DNA of 64,000 nt from JADLHS01 sp049840435 (GTDB lineage Bacteria > Verrucomicrobiota > Verrucomicrobiia > Limisphaerales > JADLHS01). Below are positions 46,083-54,803 of this stretch, in pieces (the stretch's first letter is position 1; every line of letters begins with the position of its first letter). Made by a program: the position numbers and the translations under genes. The notes below the pieces were generated by a model, which had not been told where the DNA came from, did no database searches, and worked only from the letters and a program-made list of their open reading frames with translations. Location: assembly GCA_049840435.1 (NCBI GenBank), contig JASGKY010000016.1:124001-188000 (forward strand), read 5' to 3'.

Positions 46083-46463
46083 TCATGCGGCGGCCTTCAT
46101 CTTGGAAAGCGTGAGCTTGACCTTTTCGATCAGGGCTTCGGGCGTGAAGGGTTTGATGACGTAGTTGTTCACGCCGGCCTTGATGGCGTCGATGACGCGC
46201 TGCTTTTCGGCTTCGGTGGTGACCATGATGAGTGGGGTTGCCTTGTCGGTGGCGCGGATGCGCCCGACGAGGGTGATGCCATCCATGTTCGGCATGTTCC
46301 AGTCGATGAGGATCATGGTGAAGCCGGAGGGGTTCGCGGCGATGGCGGCGAGCGCCTCGACGCCGTCGCCGGCTTCGGCGAACTCGAGCACGCCCATGGT
46401 CTCAAGGACCTTTTTCTGGATGTTCCGCATGGTGCGGGAATCGTCTACGAGGAGGAATTTCAT
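46083..46463 (-). CDS. cheY: Chemotaxis response regulator CheY (copy 1)
   Basis: 126 residues, a lone receiver domain. MKFLLVDDSRTMRNIQKKVL holds the acidic pair, the phosphorylated Asp is in MILIDWNMPNMDG, the Thr in PLIMVTTEAEKQ and the Lys in NNYVIKPFTPEAL. There is no output domain, so it acts by binding a target such as the flagellar switch or a pilus motor. It lies between cheX and cheA on the same strand; 42 bases separate it from cheA. Confidence 0.94.
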   Translation of the reverse strand: MKFLLVDDSRTMRNIQKKVLETMGVLEFAEAGDGVEALAAIAANPSGFTMILIDWNMPNMDGITLVGRIRATDKATPLIMVTTEAEKQRVIDAIKAGVNNYVIKPFTPEALIEKVKLTLSKMKAAA

Positions 46464-46980
46464 GGCCGGTATCCTTTAGTTCTGGTTGACGGGAGACGTG
46501 CTTGATGTTGATTTCGACGGCAAAGTCGCCCACGGGCGTTTTGCAGGGGATGACAATGCAGGGGACATCGGAAAGCCTGGCGATGACGTGGCCGGGGCCG
46601 ATGATGACGTTGGGTACGCTGATGCTGGCCAGCGCGCGCCGAGGTCGCTTCTTGGCGGAACCGGCAATCATGTTGGCCAGTTCACCGATGGCGTCGGCGA
46701 AGTCGGCGGTGCCGGGTTCGAGGGCCATACCGGCGAACGCCTCGACGAGTTTGGTCGCGGCCTGCATCTGGAAGCTGACGACCACCGATCCGGTGATCTG
46801 TCCAGAGAAGCCGATGATGCCCGAGACGTCGTAGCTGGGCGCGGGCTGGCTCTTGAGGTGCGGGCGTTCGAGGGTGGTCTGCACCTTGACCATGGTCGCG
46901 AAGACCTGACGTACTGAATTGACGAACGGCGCGATCAATTTGGGATCGATCACTGGCGCCGTGAGCTGGGCTGTGGACAT
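46402..46980 (-). CDS. CheX-like chemotaxis phosphatase (copy 1)
   Basis: About 192 residues from ATG at 46980, which has AAGGAG upstream. The core is DPKLIAPFVNSVRQVFATMV, SGIIGFSGQITGSVVVSFQ and FADAIGELANMIAGSAKKR; the last has the Glu and Asn of the CheX/CheC phosphatase active site (E-x-x-N). CheX removes phosphate from CheY. The frame runs 62 bases into cheY; a frameshift near 46475 would give an earlier stop after PVNQN, so the true end is uncertain. It overlaps the cheB end by about 31 bases. Confidence 0.82.
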   Translation of the reverse strand: MSTAQLTAPVIDPKLIAPFVNSVRQVFATMVKVQTTLERPHLKSQPAPSYDVSGIIGFSGQITGSVVVSFQMQAATKLVEAFAGMALEPGTADFADAIGELANMIAGSAKKRPRRALASISVPNVIIGPGHVIARLSDVPCIVIPCKTPVGDFAVEINIKHVSRQPELKDTGHEIPPRRRFPHHAEHPEKGP

Positions 46981-48069
46981 GCGTCGCTTCTCCTTGTGGG
47001 CCCGCAAAGGCGGGCGAGTTCAATCAACTTCCCCGCGACGTCGCGGAGGGGAACAATGACCTCCGCGGCACCGCACTTAATTGCTTCCATCGGCATTCCG
47101 AAGACCACACACGAGGCTTCGTCCTGAGCGAGGGTGTGCGCCGGCCTGCGCATCATGAGAAGACCGGCCGCTCCGTCGTTGCCCATGCCGGTGAGGATGG
47201 CCCCGACGGCGTTGCATCCGGCGAAGCGGGCGACCGACTGGAAGAGGACTTCAACGCTGGGGCGCTGGTGGTAGACTTCGGGGCCCATGCGGACCTGGGC
47301 GATGTAGCCTGGCGCCCGAGCGGTCGTAGGAGCATGTGCAGGCCGCCGGGGGCGATAAGAACGCGTCCCGGCCGAATGGCGTCGCCGTCGGCGGCTTCCT
47401 TGACCTCGACTTGGCAGATGTCGTTGAGGCGTTTGGAAAAGGAGGCGGTGAAGCCGGCGGGCATGTGCTGGACGATGACGGTGCCGGGGGTGTCGGGGGG
47501 GAGGTTGGTGAGGACCTCGGTGAGGGCCTGGACGCCTCCGGTGGAGGCGCCGATGGCGATGATCTTGTCGGTGGTTTCGGCGAGACTCTGGCGCACGACA
47601 GGGGGCGCGGCCGGGGCGGATTTTTGTGTGTCGGCGCGCAGGGCCGGACCGAGGCCCGGGCGGCGAGTTTGATTTTATCGGCCAGCATGGCGCCCAGGTT
47701 GCCAACCTCGAAGGACGAACCCGGTTTGGCGAGGACTTCGACGGCGCCGGCGGCGAGGGCTTCAACGGCGGTGACGGTGCCTGCGGCGGTGAGGGAGCTG
47801 AGGATGATCACCGGCATGGGGTGATGCTTCATGAGCTGGCGGAGGAAGCTGATGCCGTCCATGCGGGGCATTTCGACGTCGAGGGTGAGAACGTCGGGGT
47901 GAAGCTGGAGGATCTTGTCGTGCGCGACGTAGGGGTCGGGGGCGGCGCCGACAACTTCGATGTCGGGGCACTTGGCCAGTTCGCGCGTGAGGACCTGGCG
48001 GACGACGGCGGAGTCGTCGACGACCAAGACGTGCACGGGGCGAACGGGGGTTTTGATGGGGCTGACCAT
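46950..48069 (-). CDS. cheB: Protein-glutamate methylesterase CheB (two frameshifts)
   Basis: About 373 residues. The receiver domain has VLVVDDSAVVRQVLTREL, Asp in LTLDVEMPRMDGISFLRQL and AAGAVEVLAKPGS. The esterase domain has the catalytic Ser in IAIGASTGGVQALTEVL, His in TVIVQHMPAGFTASFSKRL and Asp in LTGMGNDGAAGL. It removes methyl groups from receptors (and deamidates Gln), opposed by CheR. Frame breaks lie near 47600-47650 and near 47300-47330. Start ATG at 48069, two bases after the cheX copy 2 stop. Confidence 0.93.
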
Positions 48070-48071
48070 GT

Positions 48072-48516
48072 TCAGTTCTCCTCGCAGACGCGTACGATGA
48101 TGAGGTGGCCGTCGGCGTCGAGCACGGTGTCGCGGGAGGGGTCGATGTCGAAGACGGGAGCGGGATCGGTGAGCAGGGGCACGAACATGTCGAACCGGGG
48201 GCTCCGGGCGTGGTGAGTTTCGCGAGCATCAGGCCGCAGGTGACGTTGAGGAGTTCTTTGAGGGAGTCGCGGGCCTGGTGCGTGCGAGTTCGTCGGAGGG
48301 GTCGCAGCCGAGGATGTTGGCGGCGATGCACTGGCCGAGGGACTCGGGGGCAATGAGCTCGAGGTGGCCGGTGAGGGGGCCCCGGAACCCGATGCGGATG
48401 AGCAGCGCGCCTTCGGGGAAGCGCGGCTCGTCGGCGGGCATGGGGGCGACGAAGGCCATGGTTTCGAGGGCTTCGGCGATGGTTTCAACGAGGGGGATTT
48501 GCAGTGTTTCAAGCAT
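48072..48516 (-). CDS. CheX-like chemotaxis phosphatase (copy 2, frameshifted)
   Basis: About 147 residues. MLETLQIPLVETIAEALETM starts it. FPEGALLIRIGFRGPLTGHL and ESLGQCIAANILGCDPSD follow, then after one or two frameshifts (near 48200-48290) SLKELLNVTCGLMLAKLTTP, which has the E-x-x-N active-site pattern of CheX/CheC. It ends FDIDPSRDTVLDADGHLIIV. It overlaps the cheY copy 2 end by eight bases. A second phosphatase in one operon suggests each acts on its own CheY. Confidence 0.78.
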
Positions 48517-48892
48517 GACAGACTCCGAGTGTTTTTTCGACCAGTGTCTTGAAGCCTTCGGGCGAGAAAGGCTTTTTGAGGAAGCCGCGGATGCCCGGGT
48601 GGCTCTGGACGAAATCGGCGGCATTGGGCTCGGCGGAGATGACGACGACGGGGATGTCGCGCCAGGCCGGATTGGCGGCCATTCGGCGCGTCATCTCGAA
48701 GCCGTTCATCTCGGGCATGTTGAGGTCCGCCAGGACGAGATCGACCTTGACGCAATCGAGCATCTCGAGTGCGGTCTTGCCGTCGCCGGCCTCGTGGATG
48801 TTCTCGGCGGGGATGTCCGCCATTTTGATGATGCGTCGAATCAAGGCCCTGGTGGTGGCCGAGTCGTCGACGATGAGGATCGTGTGTGCCAT
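48509..48892 (-). CDS. cheY: Chemotaxis response regulator CheY (copy 2)
   Basis: 127 residues from ATG at 48892. AHTILIVDDSATTRALIRRI, the phosphorylated Asp in LVLADLNMPEMNGFEM, Ser in PVVVISAEPN and Lys in RGFLKKPFSPEGFK make a complete receiver. It is only distantly similar to copy 1. It lies between cheD and cheX copy 2, so it may be that CheX protein's target. Confidence 0.92.
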   Translation of the reverse strand: MAHTILIVDDSATTRALIRRIIKMADIPAENIHEAGDGKTALEMLDCVKVDLVLADLNMPEMNGFEMTRRMAANPAWRDIPVVVISAEPNAADFVQSHPGIRGFLKKPFSPEGFKTLVEKTLGVCHA

Positions 48893-48909
48893 AGGGTTCA
48901 CCGGAAATC

Positions 48910-49390
48910 TCAAAGTCTGGAATCTCGCCCCCCGGCGGAACGAATGTGTACGGCGCCGTCGGCGATGTCGAGGTAAAGGTTTCGTGGGGAAGTTCCGCCG
49001 ATGTCTTCGGCCTCGATGAAGAGGCCCTGCTGCCAGAGAAGTTTTCGGATGGCGGCGTGGTTTCGGCGACCGATGTTGAAGATCTTGTCGTCGTTGAGCA
49101 TCTGGGCGGCTCCGGCGAGCTTGATCTTGGTTCGCTTGCGGTTTGCTCCGCGGCGCTCGCATCTCGCGGAGAAGGCACTCGAGGCCGGTGTCGGCGAACA
49201 TCAGGGGCATCGAGGCGGCCTTCTGGGGGTCGATGGTGGAGGTGGGGAGCTGGAAATGAAGCATCCCGCCGACTTTGGCGGTTGCGTCATACGCGGCGAC
49301 GCCGATGCACGACCCCAGGGAGTACGTGACCAGTGTGTCCGAAGGTTCGGAACTGGTTTTGGCGTCGGAGATGCTGACGATGACATTCAC
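48910..49390 (-). CDS. cheD: Chemoreceptor glutamine deamidase CheD (one frameshift)
   Basis: About 160 residues. The catalytic Cys is in LVTYSLGSCIGVAAYDATAK, the His in VGGMLHFQLPTS. After a frame break near 49155 it continues MLNDDKIFNIGRRNHAAIRK and IEAEDIGGTSPRNLYLDIAD, the conserved GG-x-x-x-R end. CheD deamidates receptor glutamines and in CheC/CheX systems also stimulates the phosphatase. Start ATG at 49390, 12 bases after the cheR stop. Confidence 0.92.
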
Positions 49391-49402
49391 GCCTTGGGTT
49401 CC

Positions 49403-50241
49403 TCAAGGTTTGCGGTAAACGGTCGGCTGCACGTAGGCGAACCGGGTGCGCGATGCCGGTGAGGCTTTCGCTGTGTCCGGTGAAGAGCAGCCCGCCGCTG
49501 TCGAGGATGTCGAAGTAACGGTTGACGAGCTTGTGCTGCGTGGGCTTGTCGAAGTAGATCATGACGTTGCGGCAGAAGATGAAGTCGAAGGGGCCGCTGA
49601 AAGGCCATTCCTCCATGAGGTTGAGGTGGCGGATGGCGACCATCTGGCGGAGGGCGGGGACGACTTCGTAAAGGGGCCGGGTGTCGATGAGTGTGGTGGA
49701 AGTACTTGTGACGAAGGTCCGCGGGGACGGTCTCGATGCGGGATTTGTCGTAGAGGCCGGCGCTGGCGGTGGAGAGCACCTTGGTGGAGATGTCGGTGGC
49801 GAGGATCTTGGCGTCCCAGGCACCCTGGTTGGCCAATGCTTCGGAGAGGACGATCGCCAAGGTGTAGGGCTCTTCGCCGGAGGAGCATCCGGCGCTCGAG
49901 GCGCGGATTCGGTTGGTGTTGCGGAAGGCTTGCGGGTGAGGAGGGCGGGGATGTGCTTGGAGGCGAGGTACTCGAAGTGGCCGTTTTCGCGGAAGAAACT
50001 GGTGAGGTTGGTGGAGAGGGAGTCGATCATCTCGGTCATCGCTGCGCCGGTGGGATCGGAGGTGACGAACTCGAGATAGTCGGTGACGGACTTGAAGCTG
50101 CCTGCGCGGAGCTTCTTGCTCAGGTGCGCCTGGATCAACTCACGTTTTCCTTCGTGGAGGTTGATCTTGCAGTGGGCGTAGACCAGGTCGGAGACCTGCT
50201 GGAATTCTTTTTCGGGTGAATGGGACTGCGTCGAGAAGCAT
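49403..50241 (-). CDS. cheR: Chemotaxis methyltransferase CheR (three or more frameshifts)
   Basis: About 280 residues when bridged. It methylates receptor glutamates using S-adenosylmethionine. EKEFQQVSDLVYAHCKINLH and LEFVTSDPTGAAMTEMIDSL form the N-terminal helices, with SLSTNLTSFFRENGHFEYLA next. In other frames follow the SAM site (CSSGEEPYTLAIVLSEALA), LATDISTKVLSTASAGLYDK, and PFDFIFCRNVMIYFDKPTQH. The end in frame is HPFAYVQPTVYRKP with stop at 49403. Start ATG at 50241 needs one more frame correction; a TTG at 50294 is the uncorrected alternative. Confidence 0.88.
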
Positions 50242-50265
50242 GGCTGTGAGTCCTGTGGCTGCGAA

Positions 50266-51880
50266 TTACGCGGATTTGCCGCCGAAATCTCCAAAGCCGG
50301 CGGTCTCTTCGGCGGAATCCAGCGGGATCATGCTGGCTGGGGAGGGAGTAGAGCGTTTGGGGGATTTGGCGATCGGAGAGACCGGGGTTTGAGAGAACGG
50401 CTTTGAACAGGTCGATTTCGGGGTCGAGATGCTGTCGGGCTGGTCGGCATTATTCTTGGCGACTCCCTGCACGAGGGCGAGGAGTTCATCCACAACTCGA
50501 TGCATGGCGCGGGACTGGGAGGCGAGTTCCTCGGCGGCGCTGGCGGATTCCTCGGCGTTGGCGGCGGAGGCCTGGGTGACCTTGTCCATCTGGCCGATCG
50601 AATCGTTCACCTGGGTGATGCCGCGGCTCTGCTCGGAACTGGCGGCGGCGATCTCGTTGACCAGGGCCGCGACCTTGGTGGCCGAGGCGGTGATGTCGCC
50701 GAGCATTTGGGCGACTTCGGCGCTGATGGCGACGCCGTTCTTGGAGTTGTTGACGGATTGCTCGATCAGGAGCGGTATTCTTGGCAGCCTGCGCGGAACG
50801 CATGGCGAGGTTGCGGACTTCCTCGGCGACAACGGCAAAGCCTTTGCCGGCCTCGCCGGCGCGGGCGGCCTCGACGGCGGCGTTGAGGGCCAGCAGGTTG
50901 GTCTGGAAGGCGATTTCGTCGATGACCTTGATGATCTTGGCGGTCTCGGCGGCGGACTTCTGGATTTCGGTGATGGCGGTGCTCATCTTGTCCATGGCCT
51001 GATTGCCTTTGGCGGCGGCGTTTTGAGCTTCGGAGGCGAGGGAAGCGGCGGTCTGGGCGGTGTCGGCGTTTTTGCGGGTCATGGAGGCCATTTCCTGCAT
51101 AGCGGAGGTGGTCTCCTCAAGCGAGGCGGCCTGTTCGCTGGCGCCCTGGGCGAGGGACTGGCTGGAGGCGGAGACCTGGGTGGCGGCGGAGGCGGTTTGT
51201 TCGGAGGTCGCGGCGAGGTTGTGGGCAACACGTGTCAGGTTGCGGGAGGTGTAGCGGACGATCATGAAGGCCAGGACGCTGCCGGTCAGCAGGATGGTTC
51301 CCAGTGCGACCAACATGCCCCATCTTGATGTGTCGACGGCGTTGTCGATCGCCGCCACAGACTCATTGACGTCGGCTTCGCTGTGCTGGTTCAATGCACC
51401 AAGTCGATCAATGTAGGCGTTGAAGACCGGCGTGACATTCTGGTCGAAGTGAGCCCGGGCCTCCTTAGACTTCCCTTCCCGGGCCAATTTCAGCGATATT
51501 TCGCGCTGGTCCCGATAGGGGTTGCGGGCCGCGGTCACGGTCTGGAACAGCTTGCGGTCCTCGTCGGTCGTGATGGACTTCTCATACTCCTCAAGCGACT
51601 TGGCGATTTGGGCGGAGTTGTTCTTGATTTCGACGTCGAGTTGCTGTCCGGTCTGCGTGTCTTCAGTGGAGAGCCGGCGCACGGTCAACTCGATGTTCCG
51701 TCGCACCATGAACTGCGCGTGGGCGGCGTGGATGATGCCGGGAACGGAATCGGTGCGCAGCAATGTGGTATGACCAAGGATGACATTGAGCTTCAACCAT
51801 GCGAACGCGCCCAGCCCTCCGGCGAGCACGATGACTGCGGCAAAGCACAAGGTGATGCGTTTTCCAATCGTCAGCGACAT
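50266..51880 (-). CDS. Methyl-accepting chemotaxis protein (one frameshift)
   Basis: About 538 residues. Start ATG at 51880 after GGAG. Helix one is LCFAAVIVLAGGLGAFAWL, then a periplasmic four-helix-bundle ligand domain (about 35-190), helix two GMLVALGTILLTGSVLAFMI, and the signalling region with the hairpin tip KVIDEIAFQTNLLALNAAVE and EAGKGFAVVAEEVRNLAMRS. A clear HAMP domain is not visible. The frame breaks near 50769-50772 (one base lost): KNTALLIEQSVNN restored. The C-terminus FGDFGGKSA has no CheR-tethering pentapeptide. Confidence 0.93.
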
Positions 51881-51977
51881 GAGAACTGCTCCAGCGGTCA
51901 AAAGTCCAATCGTTCCCCGATTGGGCGACGGCTCGCACTGGCCCGCGCCGAGGTTCGGTGTACAGGTATTGTCGTCT

Positions 51978-52478
51978 TCAAGCCGCGATGGCTTCGGGCA
52001 GCATGTCTTCGCGTCCCAGGACGCGGTCGATGTCGAGAAGGATCTTGACGCTGTCGCCGATCTTGCCCATGCCGAGGATGAAGTTGGTGTCGACGGCGGC
52101 GCCGAAGCTCGGGGGTTCCTCGATCTTGTCGGCGGGAACGTCGAGGACTTCGGAGACGCGGTCGACGATGATGCCGGTGCTGAGTTTCCGGGAGCCGCAC
52201 TTGGTCTCGACGACGATGATGCAGGTCTGCTCGGTCTTCTGGGCGGTTTCCATGTCGAATTTGGCGCGGAGGTCGATGACGGCGATGACCTGGCCGCGGA
52301 GGTTGATCACGCCTTTGACGTAGGAGGGCATGCGGGGGACGGCGGTGATGTCCATGTAGCCGATGATTTCGCGGACTTTGAGGATCTCAAGGCCGTATTC
52401 TTCTTTGCCGAGCGCGAAAGTGAGGTATTTTCCGGCGTGGGAGGCGAGTTGCCCGGGGTTGGTGGTGGTCTGGCTCAT
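51978..52478 (-). CDS. cheW: Chemotaxis coupling protein CheW
   Basis: 166 residues from ATG at 52478, chosen for the GGAG eight bases upstream; longer frames add 22 unlikely residues. YLTFALGKEEYGLEILKVRE, ITAVPRMPSYVKGVINLRGQ, VIAVIDLRAKFDM and GIIVDRVSEVLDVPADKIE are typical. It links receptors to CheA. It is intact and is the first gene of the minus-strand chemotaxis operon. Confidence 0.95.
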   Translation of the reverse strand: MSQTTTNPGQLASHAGKYLTFALGKEEYGLEILKVREIIGYMDITAVPRMPSYVKGVINLRGQVIAVIDLRAKFDMETAQKTEQTCIIVVETKCGSRKLSTGIIVDRVSEVLDVPADKIEEPPSFGAAVDTNFILGMGKIGDSVKILLDIDRVLGREDMLPEAIAA

Positions 52479-53034
52479 GGAATCTCCGTTGAATGTCGGC
52501 TCACGAATCGCAGTTCTTTGTCCTTTGACTGCCTGATGTGTCATCGGGAAGCGGAGCGGGGTAATTGAGGAACAAAAGCGGAAAATTGTGTGCCGGGGTA
52601 TTTTTACTCTTGCTGTGCCGCGATGGAGCGAGGAGAAGGGGGCCGCGAGGAGGTGGGACGACAGTCGGCTTGATGGCCGCTCCGCGGCGGTCGAGCGGGC
52701 GTCAGGCCCCGGCGTGACAAAGGGGCGATAACATGGTTTCGCGAAAATGGGTAAAATCTTCTAAATTCGCTTTGCGATTTGAACGATGGGTTGTGATAGT
52801 CCGATTGTGTGAGGGCGTGAGGCCCTGCACGAACGGACTGGTGAAAGCAGGCCGATGGATTGCAAAATCCCCGGCGTGTCATAAAGTGAGAATAGGCCGG
52901 GAAGAGAATGCGCCGTGGCGACGGTCTGGAAACCCGTCGCCGTCGACAGTGTGGCATATGAAGAGGAGCAGTCCGGCCTACCCGCCGCGATCTGACCCCC
53001 AAGTTTCAGACGACCCAGGTGAAAGGAGCGCGTC
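52479..53034. other. Divergent regulatory region between chemotaxis and exopolysaccharide operons
   Basis: 556 bases with no gene. It must hold promoters for cheW (leftward) and the export gene (rightward). Base pairing is rich from about 52,795 to 52,945; a perfect hairpin GGCGACGG / CCGTCGCC lies at 52917-52941 with loop TCTGGAAAC. I could not match it to a known riboswitch. Confidence 0.5.
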
Positions 53035-54507
53035 GTGCGACTGCGTGAATTGAACTCGATGAAGAGTGTTGCGATCCCGGGCATGGCCCTGTTTGTGGCC
53101 GCGCTGTTGCTGGTGACCGGCTGCGAAACCAAGGGATTTCTGGATCCCGGTGAGATGATGCGGACCACGCGTGATCCGCTGGTGTGGCCGATCCTGGACA
53201 AACTCAATCCGCTGGACGAAGTGGAAGCCAAGTTCGCCAGCGCCGAGGACATCAAGCAGGCGGACTTGCAGGTGTCGACGGCCGACTATGTGATTGGCCG
53301 GAACGACCTGATCCAGATCTCGATCACGGAAGTGGCGGGCCCTGGGATGGAAACGACGAAGGCCGCCCGCGTGAGCGAAAGCGGGATGATCAGCCTTCCT
53401 TTGATCGGAACGATCAAGGCTTCGGGAATGACCGAAGCGGAACTGGAAAAGGCGATTTCGCAGACTTACGCGGATCGCGGGCTGATTCGCAACGCGCAGG
53501 TTTCGGTGACGGTGCTGGAAGCGCAGGCAGCGCCACGTTCAGCATCCTGGGCATGGTTCAGCGCCCCGGCCAGTACCAGATCGTGCAGGCGGATTTCCGC
53601 ATTCTCGATGCGTTGACCCTCTCGGGTGACGTGACGGTGCAGGGTATTGAATACCTGTACATCATTCGCAAAAAGCCCGAGGGCAAGGCCTCGGACGCTC
53701 CCAAGGCCGGCGAGGCCCCCAAGACCGGTGGCGAAGCCCCCAAGAGCAAGCCGGCGGATCCGCTTGAGAAGCGTCGCGCTCGCCCCGGCGAACACGAACA
53801 CCGCCTATGGCGCGGCCGATGAATCGACCACTGTGGCACTGCTCGCGGACACTCCGGCCTCCGATGAGAAGGCCGAGCGAAAGGTTCTGGTGGACGGCAA
53901 GTGGGTGACGGTCACCAAGGCCGCCGAGACCAAGCCCGTCACGGCGGCGCCGGCCGGTGAAGGTTGAAGCGACCACCGTGGCCGCCGAAGCACCGCCAAG
54001 CCGTTTGAATTTGAAGTTCCCAAGGCCGACGCCGACACGCCAGTCCTCCGCGTGCCGCTGCACCGCCTGCAGTTGGGTGAACTCCAGTACAACGTGGTGC
54101 TTCGTCCGAACGACACGCTGATCATCCCAGGCCCGGATGTGGGCGAATACTACATGGGCGGGCACGTGCAGCGTCCCGGCGTGTACAGCCTGACCGGTCG
54201 GCAGATCACCTTGAAGCAGGCGATCGTGTCGGCGGGGATGATTGATCCGCTGGGCTGGCCGGAACGCACGGAAATCATCCGCCGTTTGCCGAACAACCGC
54301 GAAATGTTCCTCCGTGTGGATCTTCCGAAGATCTTCGCCGGCGAGCAGTCGGACTTCTACCTTCGGCCTTACGACACCGTGAATGTCGGCACGAACGCGA
54401 TCTCGCCGTTCCTGGCGGCGATCCGCGGTGCGTTCCGGTTCACGTACGGGTTTGGCTTCATCTACGATCGGAACTACAACACGCACAATAACAACAGCAA
54501 CAACTAG
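53035..54507 (+). CDS. Polysaccharide export lipoprotein, Wza-like (three or more frameshifts)
   Basis: About 490 residues when bridged. GTG start at 53035 with AAAGGAG upstream. The lipobox is LLLVTGCETKG. The export domain has ADYVIGRNDLIQISITEV, SESGMISLPLIGTIKASGM and EAELEKAISQTYADRG. The SLBB repeats are FSILGMVQRPGQYQIVQADF and EYYMGGHVQRPGVYSLTGRQ. A Lys/Pro/Ala-rich insert (KPEGKASDAPKAGEAPKTGG) separates them. It ends in an Asn-rich tail (NTHNNNSNN). Wza-type proteins form the outer-membrane channel for exopolysaccharide. Frame breaks lie near 53525, 53775 and 53960-54000. Confidence 0.88.
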
Positions 54508-54545
54508 TAAGTTGTTTGTTTGCAGTGAGTTGTGATGGTTCTTCG

Positions 54546-54578
54546 GACCGGGAGGATGAAGATTCTCCCGGTCTGTTT
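54546..54578 (+). terminator. Terminator after the export gene
   Basis: Perfect 9-base stem GACCGGGAG / CTCCCGGTC with a 10-base loop, followed by TGTTTAC. It lies 39 bases after the stop, so exosortase likely has its own promoter. Confidence 0.75.
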
Positions 54579-54803
54579 ACATCCTCACCCTGTCTTGGCG
54601 CGGTTTTTTGCTTGAACTGGACCGTCGGATGTATCGTAGGATCGTTGTTGGCCGCCGGGGGCCGCAGCGGACAATCCACGTCCCAATCGAGTCAAACAGC
54701 CAACAAGTCAACGCTGCTTGTTCCGTTAGCTGCATTTACAGGCTGACGGATCAGGGAAGACCGTCGCGAGACTGTGCCACAGGATGTGGGAGACAGAATT
54801 GAA

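Noticed and set aside
52795..52945. Cyclic-di-GMP (GEMM) or cobalamin riboswitch
   Set aside because: The conserved bases of neither class could be found.
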